NCBI GenBank assembly: GCA_963732415.1
Contig: CAVSZK010000019.1
Location: forward strand, 682,001 to 746,000
Origin: RPQJ01 sp963732415
GTDB lineage: Bacteria > Pseudomonadota > Gammaproteobacteria > Steroidobacterales > Steroidobacteraceae
Direction: 5' to 3'
DNA: 64,000 bases
The notes beneath the pieces were generated by a model. It had not been told where the DNA came from and searched no databases. It saw only the letters and a list, made by a program, of their open reading frames with translations. Positions 53,913 through 61,830 of this stretch are shown here, piece by piece; the first letter of the stretch is position 1, and each line of letters starts with the position of its first letter. Both the position numbers and the translations under genes were made by a program.

Positions 53913-55432
53913 GCACTGCCGCAACCGACGAGGCAGTCCTGGCTGCAGCCGGTCGCGTCACCGACCCACTGCGACCCCTGCCTTTCGCGTTCGCGAAGCG
54001 GCACGGCGTGCTGGTCAGGGGCCTGACCGCGGATCGGGTGGATGCGGTGGTACGCGAGGGAGCCTCGCCGCTCGCGGTCGCAGAAGTGCGCAGGCACCTC
54101 CGGCGTCCGCTCACCATCGAGCGTGTGGACGCCGAGCGCTTCGATTCCCTGCTGCGCCAGGCCTACGAGGGCGGTTCGAGCGCCACGATGGACGCGATGG
54201 GCGGGCTCGAGGAGGACACCGACCTCGCCGATCTCGCGCAGGACATCCCCGAGCAGTCCGACCTGCTCGAGAGCGAGGACGAGGCGCCCGTCATCCGGCT
54301 GATCAATGCCCTGCTCACGCAGTCCGTCAAGGAAAACGCCTCCGACATCCACATCGAGCCCTTCGAGAACAGGCTGGTGATCCGCTTCCGCGTGGACGGC
54401 GTGCTGCGTGAGGTGCTGCAGACCAAGCGCGCGGTCGCGCCGCTGATCGTCTCGCGCATCAAGGTCATGTCCCGCCTCGACATCGCCGAGAAGCGCCTCC
54501 CGCAGGACGGCCGCATCTCCCTGCGCGTCGCCGGGCGTGCGGTGGACGTACGCGTCTCGACGATCCCGGCCGGACATGGCGAGCGCGTCGTGCTGCGCCT
54601 GCTCGACAAGCAGGCGGGCCGGCTCGACCTGAACTCGCTGGGGATGGATCCGAAGACGCTGGCGCTCACCGACGAACTGATCCACAAGCCGAACGGCATC
54701 CTGCTGGTGACGGGACCGACCGGCTCGGGCAAGACAACATCGCTGTATGCCGCGCTCGATCGGATAAACGATCGCACCCGCAACATCATGACCGTCGAGG
54801 ACCCGATCGAGTACTACATCGACGGCATCGGCCAGACGCAGGTCAACTCGCGGGTCGAGATGACGTTTGCGAGGGGCCTGCGCGCCATACTGCGCCAGGA
54901 CCCGGACGTGGTGATGGTCGGCGAAATACGCGACCTCGAGACCGCACAGATCGCCGTGCAGTCGAGCTTGACGGGCCACCTGGTGCTCTCGACGCTGCAC
55001 ACGAACACGGCAGTTGGCGCAGTCACGCGACTGCGCGACATGGGCATCGAGCCATTCCTGCTGTCGTCGAGCCTGGTCGGCGTGATCGCGCAGCGGCTGG
55101 TGCGGGTGCTTAATCCCGCGACGCGCGAGGCCTACACGGCGGGCGAATACGAGCGGCGGCTTCTGAACATACCCGACAGTGCAGCGTCTCCCACGCTCTA
55201 TCGCCCTGGCGAACGCGACACGTCCAACGGCTATCGCGGTCGAACGGGCATCTACGAACTGGTGCTGATCGACGAACACATGCGCACCATGATCCACGAC
55301 GGCGTCTCCGAGCTGGAGATGGAGCGCTATGCCCGGACACGCACGCCGGGCATCCGCGACGACGGACGAGCCAAGGTGCTCGAGGGCATCACGACGATCG
55401 AGGAAGTCCTCAAGGTAACGCGCGAGGACTGA
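53909..55432 (+). CDS. gspE: Type II secretion system ATPase GspE (lacks tetracysteine zinc motif)
   Basis: 507 residues, GTG start overlapping the gspD stop. N1E/N2E domains, then the ATPase core: DIHIEPFENRLVIRFRVDGV, Walker A VTGPTGSGKTTSLYAALDRI (about residue 267), Asp box MTVEDPIEYYIDGIGQTQVN, Walker B RAILRQDPDVVMVGEIRDLE and His box LVLSTLHTNTAVGAVTRL. The CM region, which in most GspE proteins carries two CxxC pairs before GYRGRTGIYEL, here reads NPATREAYTAGEYER and TLYRPGERDTSNGYRGR with no Cys at all. It powers pseudopilus assembly. Confidence 0.95.
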   Translation: MSTAATDEAVLAAAGRVTDPLRPLPFAFAKRHGVLVRGLTADRVDAVVREGASPLAVAEVRRHLRRPLTIERVDAERFDSLLRQAYEGGSSATMDAMGGLEEDTDLADLAQDIPEQSDLLESEDEAPVIRLINALLTQSVKENASDIHIEPFENRLVIRFRVDGVLREVLQTKRAVAPLIVSRIKVMSRLDIAEKRLPQDGRISLRVAGRAVDVRVSTIPAGHGERVVLRLLDKQAGRLDLNSLGMDPKTLALTDELIHKPNGILLVTGPTGSGKTTSLYAALDRINDRTRNIMTVEDPIEYYIDGIGQTQVNSRVEMTFARGLRAILRQDPDVVMVGEIRDLETAQIAVQSSLTGHLVLSTLHTNTAVGAVTRLRDMGIEPFLLSSSLVGVIAQRLVRVLNPATREAYTAGEYERRLLNIPDSAASPTLYRPGERDTSNGYRGRTGIYELVLIDEHMRTMIHDGVSELEMERYARTRTPGIRDDGRAKVLEGITTIEEVLKVTRED

Positions 55433-55435
55433 CGC

Positions 55436-56659
55436 ATGGGAGCCTTCGAGTTCGTCGCGGTAGATGCCGCGGGCCGCGAGCGCAAGGGAGTCCTGGAGGG
55501 CGACACGCCGCGGCATGTCCGCCAGCTGCTGCGCGAGCAGGGCCTGTTGCCGGTACTGGTTGACGAGGTGGTCGAGCAGGAGACCGCAAGCACCGGGCGC
55601 TCGTTCTCGTTCAAGTTCCAGCGCGGCCTGAGCGCCGCCGACCTCGCACTGATCACCCGGCAGCTTGCGACGCTGGTCAAGTCGGCGCTGCCTCTCGAGG
55701 AAGCGCTGCTTGCGGTCTCGCAGCAGACCGACAAGCCGCGCGTCCGCAGCATCATCCTGGGCGTCCGCTCGAAGGTGATGGAGGGCCACACGCTGGCCGA
55801 CGGGCTCGCCGACTTCCCGGGCTCATTCCCGGAGATCTACTGCGCCACCATCGCCGCGAGCGAGCATTCCGGCCACCTCGACGCGGTGCTGGAGCGGCTC
55901 GCGGACTACACTGACAATCGCCAGCAGCTGCGCAGCCGGACGCTGAGCGCGATGCTCTACCCGGTGCTGCTGTTCGTGGTCTGCGTGGTGATCGTGTTCT
56001 TCCTGCTGGTCTCCGTCGTTCCCAAGGTCGTCGAGGTGTTCCGCTCGAGCGAGGCCGCCCTGCCGCTGCTGACCCAGGCCCTGATCGCCGGCAGCGACTT
56101 CATGCGGAAATTCGGCATCTACCTGGTGATCGCCATCGCCGGCGCGATCTTTCTCTTCACGCGCTGGCTCAAGGTCGAGTCGAATCGGCGCGTCTGGCAC
56201 CAGTTCCTGCTTTCGCTGCCGGTCATCGGCAAGGCCGTGCGCGGGGCCAACACAGCACGTTTCGCGCGGACCTTCAGCACGCTCACGTCCAGCACCGTTC
56301 CGGTCCTGGAAGCCATGCGCATCTCGGCCGAGGTGGTTTCGAACCTGCCGATGAAGGCCGCCGTCGAGGCCGCAGCGGTGCGAGTGCGCGAGGGCGCGCC
56401 GATCGGCAAGTCGCTGGGCGCCAGCCGCGTCTTCCCGCCGATGATGATCCACCTGATCTCGAGCGGCGAGTCGAGCGGAGAACTTGACACGATGCTCGAC
56501 CGCGCGGCGATTCACCAGGAACGCGAGCTGGACACGATCCTGCAGGGCGTCGTGGGCCTGCTCGGGCCCTTGATGATCCTGCTCATGGGCGGCCTCGTGC
56601 TGGTGATCGTGCTCGCAATGCTGCTGCCGATCTTCGAGCTGAACCAGCTGGTCAAGTAG
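55436..56659 (+). CDS. gspF: Type II secretion system inner-membrane protein GspF
   Basis: 407 residues, normal for GspF. Two repeated T2SSF cytoplasmic domains (LALITRQLATLVKSALPLEE; RFARTFSTLTSSTVPVLEAM) separated by membrane helices VLLFVVCVVIVFFLLVSVVP and FGIYLVIAIAGAIFLFTRWL, and a C-terminal helix PLMILLMGGLVLVIVLAMLL. Starts with the typical FEFVAVDAAGRERKGVLEGD. It is the last gsp gene here; the pseudopilin genes gspG onward that usually follow are absent. Confidence 0.95.
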   Translation: MGAFEFVAVDAAGRERKGVLEGDTPRHVRQLLREQGLLPVLVDEVVEQETASTGRSFSFKFQRGLSAADLALITRQLATLVKSALPLEEALLAVSQQTDKPRVRSIILGVRSKVMEGHTLADGLADFPGSFPEIYCATIAASEHSGHLDAVLERLADYTDNRQQLRSRTLSAMLYPVLLFVVCVVIVFFLLVSVVPKVVEVFRSSEAALPLLTQALIAGSDFMRKFGIYLVIAIAGAIFLFTRWLKVESNRRVWHQFLLSLPVIGKAVRGANTARFARTFSTLTSSTVPVLEAMRISAEVVSNLPMKAAVEAAAVRVREGAPIGKSLGASRVFPPMMIHLISSGESSGELDTMLDRAAIHQERELDTILQGVVGLLGPLMILLMGGLVLVIVLAMLLPIFELNQLVK

Positions 56660-56675
56660 CCACGCTCGATAATTT

Positions 56676-56715
56676 GGTGCCAGGCACCTAATTTGATAAA
56701 TAGGTGCCTGGCACC
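56676..56715. repeat. Double GGTGCC-type palindrome, copy B
   Basis: GGTGCCAGGCACC (56676-56688) and GGTGCCTGGCACC (56703-56715) form a 15-bp inverted repeat (GGTGCCAGGCACCTA and its complement) around an AT-rich spacer of 10 bp. Same 13-bp units as copy A at 39912-39951. It lies between gspF and the DUF3313-type gene, exactly where gspG would be expected. Confidence 0.75.
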
Positions 56716-56734
56716 TGTTTTCCGGAGATTGAAA

Positions 56735-57448
56735 ATGCCGACGTCGAATCGACCTGGATCTCTCGTCCTCACCGGACTCGCCTCGGCGTTGCTGCTGCTC
56801 GCTGCGGCGGCCGTATCTGCCGCCGACCAGCAATACCCACCGGTCAGCCCGGATGGCCTGCAACTCAGGAAGACACTTGAATACGGGGCCGTATATGTGA
56901 AGCAGGGCGCCGACTTCTCGCAATACAAGAGCGTGGGACTCCTGGAGTGCTACGTACAGTTCGCGAAGAACTGGGCGCGCGACTACAACGAGAACGAGAT
57001 GGATCTCGCGGCACAGGTGACGCCCGAGGACGAGAAACGAATCACGGATGACCTCTCGCTCCAGTTCAACAAGGTATTCGTGGCTGAGCTCGGCAAGAAT
57101 GACGACTTCAAGATCGTCACCGAGCAGGGCCCGGGAGTACTGATGCTGCGGCCCTCGCTGCTCAACGTCATCGTTACTGCACCGGAAACGGACGACTCCT
57201 CCCCCAGCGCGGACATCGTCGCGTCGGCGGGTCAGATGACGCTTTATCTTGAGCTCTGGGACGGCGGGACCAGCACGCTGCTCGCGCGAGTGATTGACAC
57301 GGAGGCGGACGACAGTACCGGAGGCATGCCCCAGCAGGCCAACTCCGTTACCAACCAGGCCGCCGCGGACATCATCCTGAAGCGCTGGGCCGATCGCCTG
57401 CGCAAGGCACTGGACCAGGCACGCAACTCCTCGCCTGTCAGCCCCTGA
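56735..57448 (+). CDS. DUF3313-type exported protein
   Basis: 237 residues with signal peptide PGSLVLTGLASALLLLAAAA (cleavage near VSAAD). The mature part resembles DUF3313/lipoprotein-like proteins: PPVSPDGLQLRKTLEYGAVY, KSVGLLECYVQFAKNWARDY, TVSAPETDDSS-like VIVTAPETDDSSPSADIVAS, LYLELWDGGTSTLLARVIDT and AAADIILKRWADRLRKALDQ. No lipobox Cys is present. ATG at 56735 has GGAG upstream. Function unknown; its 3' end overlaps the convergent methyltransferase gene by 11 bp. Confidence 0.7.
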   Translation: MPTSNRPGSLVLTGLASALLLLAAAAVSAADQQYPPVSPDGLQLRKTLEYGAVYVKQGADFSQYKSVGLLECYVQFAKNWARDYNENEMDLAAQVTPEDEKRITDDLSLQFNKVFVAELGKNDDFKIVTEQGPGVLMLRPSLLNVIVTAPETDDSSPSADIVASAGQMTLYLELWDGGTSTLLARVIDTEADDSTGGMPQQANSVTNQAAADIILKRWADRLRKALDQARNSSPVSP

Positions 57449-58274
57449 CCGCGACCAGCCCGTCGAGCGCAGGCCGCGCGTCGAATCCCGCGCGGCGCAA
57501 TCGCGCGGCAACCTCGCGCGGCAGGTCGCGACCTCGCGAAACAGCGTTCGGCGCACCGGTGTAGTGGAACATCCTGCCCCGGCGCCGGAGCACACGGGCC
57601 AACTGGTCATAGAACGCCTGCGAGTAGAGTTCGCCCGCGATGCCGAACCGGGGCGGATCATGCAGCACCGCATCGACGGAGGCGTCCGGAATCCGGGTGA
57701 TTTCACGGGAAACGTCGCCCAGCTCGAGATCGAGCACGTTCCCAGGCACGGGCGACCAGGGATTCCGGCTGCGCAGCCAGGCCACGTCCGGGTTTTTTTC
57801 GAACGACACCACGCGCGCCGCCTGTCCTGCCAGGCACCAGGCAGCGAAATACCCGAGGCCGCCACAGGTATCCAGCACGACCTTCCCGCGCGGCTCAACC
57901 AGCGCGACCTTGCTGCCAGCATCTTCATACGGCGAAACCTGAGCGGTCGGCAGCATCTTGATGCCGTCGATCTCGAAAGTCGGCGCGCCCCACTGCGTCG
58001 GCACCAGCTTGACCAGAGAACCGTCAAACCTCGAGACGGGCTCAAACCCACTTCCATCCCAGTAATAGATGGTCCGCTCGCGGCAGGCAGCCGGATAAGG
58101 GTAGCGGCAGCCCCGCCAGGCCCAGGAATCCCCGCCGGTCTCCACTGCCGCAATCGAGCGACCGAGATCCAGCGAGCACTCGGCACTCCGATCGCCGCGA
58201 TCGCGCGCGGCGAGCAGCAACCCGTGTTCAATGCTGGTGAGCAGTGGACCAGGATCGTGGAATGTCACTGTCAC
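57438..58274 (-). CDS. SAM-dependent methyltransferase-like protein
   Basis: 278 residues from a GTG at 58274 (a second GTG at 58268 is possible). The SAM-binding fold is visible: VVLDTCGGLGYFAAWCLA (motif I), RVVSFEKNPDVAWLRS, VDAVLHDPPRFGIAGELYSQ and VLRRRGRMFHYTGAPNAVSR. The N-terminal half contains an uncommon beta region (PTQWGAPTFEIDGIKMLPTA, QVSPYEDAGSKVALVEPRGK) seen in archaeal-type and spermidine-synthase-like relatives. Substrate unknown. It starts 8 bp after the queuosine-precursor transporter stop and is likely co-transcribed. Confidence 0.75.
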   Translation of the reverse strand: MTVTFHDPGPLLTSIEHGLLLAARDRGDRSAECSLDLGRSIAAVETGGDSWAWRGCRYPYPAACRERTIYYWDGSGFEPVSRFDGSLVKLVPTQWGAPTFEIDGIKMLPTAQVSPYEDAGSKVALVEPRGKVVLDTCGGLGYFAAWCLAGQAARVVSFEKNPDVAWLRSRNPWSPVPGNVLDLELGDVSREITRIPDASVDAVLHDPPRFGIAGELYSQAFYDQLARVLRRRGRMFHYTGAPNAVSRGRDLPREVAARLRRAGFDARPALDGLVAVRG

Positions 58275-58282
58275 CGGCAAGC

Positions 58283-59053
58283 TCAATCTGCGGCAGCCTC
58301 GGCCTTGAGACGCGCGGCTTCGGTCGGACCCAGGTACGCCTCTATCCGGTGCCGCGCGAGGTAAATGAGCGGACTCAAAAGCACCGCCATCACCATCTTG
58401 TAGCAGTAATTCACCGTGCCCACCGCCAGGAACAGAGACACCGGCCACTGCTGCGGCCCGAGCACGAACGCGATGTACAGCACGACGAAACTGTCCACCA
58501 GCTGCGAGACCGCCGTGGACGCAGTCGCGCGCAGCCAGATCCATCTCTCCCCTGTGGCCGCGCGGATGCGATGGAAGATCGCCACGTCGATCATCTGGCC
58601 GACCAGGAACGCGGCAAGCGAACCCCCGATGGTCCACAGGCCCTGCCCGAACACGTTGCCGTAGGCTGCCTGCATGTCCGGCACACCGCGGCCCGCGTTG
58701 ACCGTAACCCACCAGTCCGCCGGCTCCAGGTTGATAGCCGTGTACGCGAAGACGAAGGCGTAGATGATCATGCCGGCGGCCGCGAACGAGATGAACCGGA
58801 CGCCACGGCGCCCGAAGTACTCGTTGATGACGTCGGTCATGATGAAGACGATCGGCCAGATCAGCACGCCAGCGGTGAAGCTGAGCGAGCCCGCCTGGCC
58901 AAACAGGTTCCAGCCGAACGGTGGCAGTCCGATCGTCGGCTCGAGCGCGAAGATCTTCACGCCGACGAACTCCGCCACCACCGCATTGCCGACGAAGAAC
59001 GCGGTCAGCATCATGAACAGCCGCGTCGAGCGCGACGAGAGCGAGGCAGTCAT
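58283..59053 (-). CDS. Queuosine precursor transporter (YhhQ/VUT family)
   Basis: 256 residues, six or more membrane segments: RLFMMLTAFFVGNAVVAEFV, FTAGVLIWPIVFIMTDVINE (the family signature), FISFAAAGMIIYAFVFAYTA, SLAAFLVGQMIDVAIFHRIR and SFVVLYIAFVLGPQQWPVSL. In E. coli YhhQ imports preQ0 and preQ1, feeding the same pathway as QueF (7305-7790). ATG at 59053 gives MTASLSSRSTRLF. The inserted stretch after TAINLEPADWW makes it slightly longer than the minimal family, as in many proteobacteria. Confidence 0.9.
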   Translation of the reverse strand: MTASLSSRSTRLFMMLTAFFVGNAVVAEFVGVKIFALEPTIGLPPFGWNLFGQAGSLSFTAGVLIWPIVFIMTDVINEYFGRRGVRFISFAAAGMIIYAFVFAYTAINLEPADWWVTVNAGRGVPDMQAAYGNVFGQGLWTIGGSLAAFLVGQMIDVAIFHRIRAATGERWIWLRATASTAVSQLVDSFVVLYIAFVLGPQQWPVSLFLAVGTVNYCYKMVMAVLLSPLIYLARHRIEAYLGPTEAARLKAEAAAD

Positions 59054-59108
59054 CGGGGTCCCCGGCCGATACAGCGGCCGAGCATACACGGCGGCGGTCG
59101 CACAGGCG

Positions 59109-59540
59109 CTAGCCGCGACGCTTCACGTGGCGCATGAGGTCGCGACGCTCGCGCTTGTCCGGACGCCCCGAGTGCACGGGCGCCGCAAGCCTGTCGAACT
59201 CCCGCGCCGCCGCCCGGGCTGCCTCGCTCTCCGGTGTCTCGACGTAGAAACCGCGTGCCTCGGTCGCCGGTCCACGACGCGCCGGAATACCCGTCACGTC
59301 CACCTCGAAGCGCTCGCGCTCGCGAGTGATGCGCAATCGATCGCCGACCCGCACCTGCCGCGATGCCTTGGCCCGCTCGCCGTTGACCTGCACGTGGCCG
59401 CCTTCGACCGCCTGCTGGGCGAGGCCGCGGGTCTTGAAGAAACGCGCGCACCACAGCCACTTGTCCATGCGCAGGCCCGCCCCGGCCGCGCGGTGGCCTG
59501 GTTCGGCGCTGTCCTCGTCAGGTTCGGGAGTCCGGCTCAC
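59109..59540 (-). CDS. hslR: S4-domain RNA-binding protein, Hsp15 (HslR)-like
   Basis: Up to 143 residues. S4 domain MDKWLWCARFFKTRGLAQQA, VEGGHVQVNGERAKASRQVR and VGDRLRITRERERFEVDVTG, then a helical C-terminal extension with RPDKRERRDLMRHVKRRG, all as in Hsp15, which rescues stalled 50S-peptidyl-tRNA complexes. The frame opens at a GTG (59540), but the conserved part begins at an ATG at 59468, so the first 24 residues (rich in Pro, Glu, Asp) may not be translated. A TATAAT box on this strand ends only 7 bp before 59540, implying a leaderless or shorter product. Confidence 0.88.
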   Translation of the reverse strand: MSRTPEPDEDSAEPGHRAAGAGLRMDKWLWCARFFKTRGLAQQAVEGGHVQVNGERAKASRQVRVGDRLRITRERERFEVDVTGIPARRGPATEARGFYVETPESEAARAAAREFDRLAAPVHSGRPDKRERRDLMRHVKRRG

Positions 59541-59546
59541 GGACCC

Positions 59547-59565
59547 ATTATAAGCCCCCTATAAT
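59547..59565. promoter_or_regulatory. Back-to-back TATAAT boxes between hslR and kbl
   Basis: A perfect -10 hexamer TATAAT lies on the plus strand at 59560-59565 (24 bp before the kbl start) and another on the minus strand at 59552-59547 (facing hslR). The -35 regions at 17-bp spacing are poor. The pair fits a compact divergent promoter. Confidence 0.45.
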
Positions 59566-59588
59566 CCGCGCTTGCCCGGAGAACCCTC

Positions 59589-60782
59589 GTGGACCAGACA
59601 TTCCTCGACCGACTTGCCCGCCAGTGCGATGAACTGAAGGGCTCGGGGCTCTTCAAGCCCGAGCGCGTGCTCGACTCACCACAGCAGCCCGTCGTGCGGC
59701 TCGCCGACGGCCGCGAACTGGTGAACCTGTGCGCGAACAACTACCTCGCACTTGCCAACCACCCATCCATCATCGAAGCCGCGCACCAGGCCCTCGACGC
59801 CCACGGCTACGGCATGGCTTCGGTGCGCTTCATCTGCGGCACGCAGACCGTGCACAAGGAACTCGAGGGGCGGCTCGCGGCGTTCCTCGGCATGGACGAC
59901 GCCATCCTGTATTCGTCCTGCTTCGACGCCAATGGCGGGCTGTTCGAGACGCTGCTCGACGAGCAGGACGCGGTCATCAGCGACGCGCTGAATCACGCCA
60001 GCATCATCGACGGCGTAAGGCTCTGCAAGGCGCAGCGCCTGCGCTACGCGAACGACGACCTCGACGAACTCGAGACCCGGCTCAAGGAAGCGTCCGGCGC
60101 GCGCACGAAGCTGATCGCCACCGACGGGGTGTTCTCGATGGACGGCGTGATCGCACGCCTGAAGGAAATCTGCGACCTCGCGGATCGCTACGGCGCGCTG
60201 GTGATGGTCGACGACTCGCACGCAACCGGGTTCGTTGGCCCGGGCGGGCGCGGCACACCGGAATACCGCGAAGTCATGGGACGCATCGACATCCTCACCG
60301 GCACGCTCGGCAAGGCGCTCGGAGGCGCGGCAGGCGGCTATACGGCGGCGCGCAGGGAGATCGTCGCGTGGCTCCGGCAGCGATCGAGGCCGTATCTCTT
60401 CTCCAACAGCATTCCGCCGGTGATTGCGGCCGGAACGCTGCGCGTGCTCGACCTCGTCGAGGCAGGAGACGAGCTGCGTGCAAAGCTGCGCCGCAACACC
60501 GGGCACTTCCGCCAGAGGATGACGGCAGCGGGATTCAACATTGTTCCGGGCGAGCACCCGATCGCACCGGTGATGCTGGGCGACGCGGCCCTCGCGGCCA
60601 GGTTCGCCGAGCGCCTGCTCGACCTCGGCGTGTACGTCATCGGGTTCTCGTTCCCGGTCGTGCCGATGGGCAAGGCCCGCATCCGCACGCAGATGTGCGC
60701 TGGACACTCGATCGAGCAGCTCGATCGAGCGGTTGACGCATTCGTGTCCGTAGGGCGCGAGCTCGGAGTTCTGGAGGCATGA
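59589..60782 (+). CDS. kbl: Glycine C-acetyltransferase (2-amino-3-ketobutyrate CoA ligase)
   Basis: 397 residues from a GTG preceded by GGAGAA. PLP enzyme that splits 2-amino-3-ketobutyrate with CoA into glycine and acetyl-CoA. Motifs of the alpha-oxoamine synthase family: LCANNYLALANHPSIIEAAH, FICGTQTVHKELEGRLAAFL, ATDGVFSMDGVIARLKEICD, MVDDSHATGFVGPGGRGTPE and the PLP Lys in TGTLGKALGG (about residue 242). It is followed 19 bp later by tdh; the two enzymes act in sequence on threonine. Confidence 0.97.
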   Translation: MDQTFLDRLARQCDELKGSGLFKPERVLDSPQQPVVRLADGRELVNLCANNYLALANHPSIIEAAHQALDAHGYGMASVRFICGTQTVHKELEGRLAAFLGMDDAILYSSCFDANGGLFETLLDEQDAVISDALNHASIIDGVRLCKAQRLRYANDDLDELETRLKEASGARTKLIATDGVFSMDGVIARLKEICDLADRYGALVMVDDSHATGFVGPGGRGTPEYREVMGRIDILTGTLGKALGGAAGGYTAARREIVAWLRQRSRPYLFSNSIPPVIAAGTLRVLDLVEAGDELRAKLRRNTGHFRQRMTAAGFNIVPGEHPIAPVMLGDAALAARFAERLLDLGVYVIGFSFPVVPMGKARIRTQMCAGHSIEQLDRAVDAFVSVGRELGVLEA

Positions 60783-60801
60783 TGTCGGAAGGAGTTTGAA
60801 A

Positions 60802-61830
60802 ATGAAGGCATTGGTAAAGGCTGAACGGGAGCCCGGGATCTGGCTCGAAGACGTCCCGGAACCCAGTATCGGCCCGAACGACGTGCTGATCCGGATCCGC
60901 AAGACAGCGATCTGCGGAACCGACATGCACATCTACCTCTGGGACCACTGGGCGCAGAAGACCATTCACGTGCCCATGCACGTCGGCCACGAGTATTGCG
61001 GCGAGATCGTGGAAGTCGGCAGCGAGGTGCAGGGCTTCGCGATCGGCGACCGCGTCTCCGGCGAGGGCCACATTACCTGCGGTTACTGCCGCAACTGCCG
61101 CGCCGGCCGCAGGCACCTGTGCCGCAACACCGTGGGCGTGGGCGTGAACCGGCCGGGTTGCTTCGCGGAGTACCTGTCAATTCCAGCCTTCAATGCCTTC
61201 AGGCTTCCGGATTCGATCACCGACGAGATTGCATCGATTCTCGATCCGCTTGGCAACGCAACGCATACTGCACTTTCGTTCAATCTTGTCGGCGAGGACG
61301 TGCTGATCACCGGTGCGGGCCCGATCGGGATCATGGCGACGGCGATCGCACGCCACGTCGGTGCCCGCCACATCGTCGTGACCGACGTCAACGACTACCG
61401 CCTCGACCTGGCGCGAAAACTCGGCGCGACTCGCGCAGTCAACGTCACCCGAGAGTCGATCGAAGACACGATGAAGTCGCTCGGCATGGCCGAGGGCTTC
61501 GACGTCGGGATGGAGATGTCCGGGAATCCCAAGGCATTCCGCGACCTGCTGCGCACCATGCACCACGGTGGCAATGTCGCGCTGCTCGGCATTCCGCCCG
61601 ACGAAACCGCGATCGACTGGAACGACGTGATCTTCAAGGGCCTGATGCTCAAGGGCGTGTACGGGCGCGAGATGTTCGAGACGTGGTACAAGATGGCCGC
61701 GATGCTGCAGAGCGGCCTCGACATCGGGCCGATCATCACGCACCGGTTCCCGATCGCCGATTTTCGCGAAGGCTTCGAGGTGATGCGCAGCGGCCAGTCG
61801 GGCAAGGTCATCCTCGACTGGGCTGCATGA
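60802..61830 (+). CDS. tdh: L-threonine 3-dehydrogenase
   Basis: 342 residues (E. coli 341). Zinc-dependent MDR enzyme oxidising threonine to 2-amino-3-ketobutyrate, the Kbl substrate. Catalytic zinc ligands in KTAICGTDMHIYLWDHW and HVGHEYCGEIVEVG, structural zinc Cys residues in GHITCGYCRNCRAGRRHLC, NAD-binding VLITGAGPIGIMATAIARHV. ATG at 60802 has AGGAG upstream. Operon kbl-tdh as in E. coli. Its stop overlaps the next start by 4 bp. Confidence 0.97.
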   Translation: MKALVKAEREPGIWLEDVPEPSIGPNDVLIRIRKTAICGTDMHIYLWDHWAQKTIHVPMHVGHEYCGEIVEVGSEVQGFAIGDRVSGEGHITCGYCRNCRAGRRHLCRNTVGVGVNRPGCFAEYLSIPAFNAFRLPDSITDEIASILDPLGNATHTALSFNLVGEDVLITGAGPIGIMATAIARHVGARHIVVTDVNDYRLDLARKLGATRAVNVTRESIEDTMKSLGMAEGFDVGMEMSGNPKAFRDLLRTMHHGGNVALLGIPPDETAIDWNDVIFKGLMLKGVYGREMFETWYKMAAMLQSGLDIGPIITHRFPIADFREGFEVMRSGQSGKVILDWAA

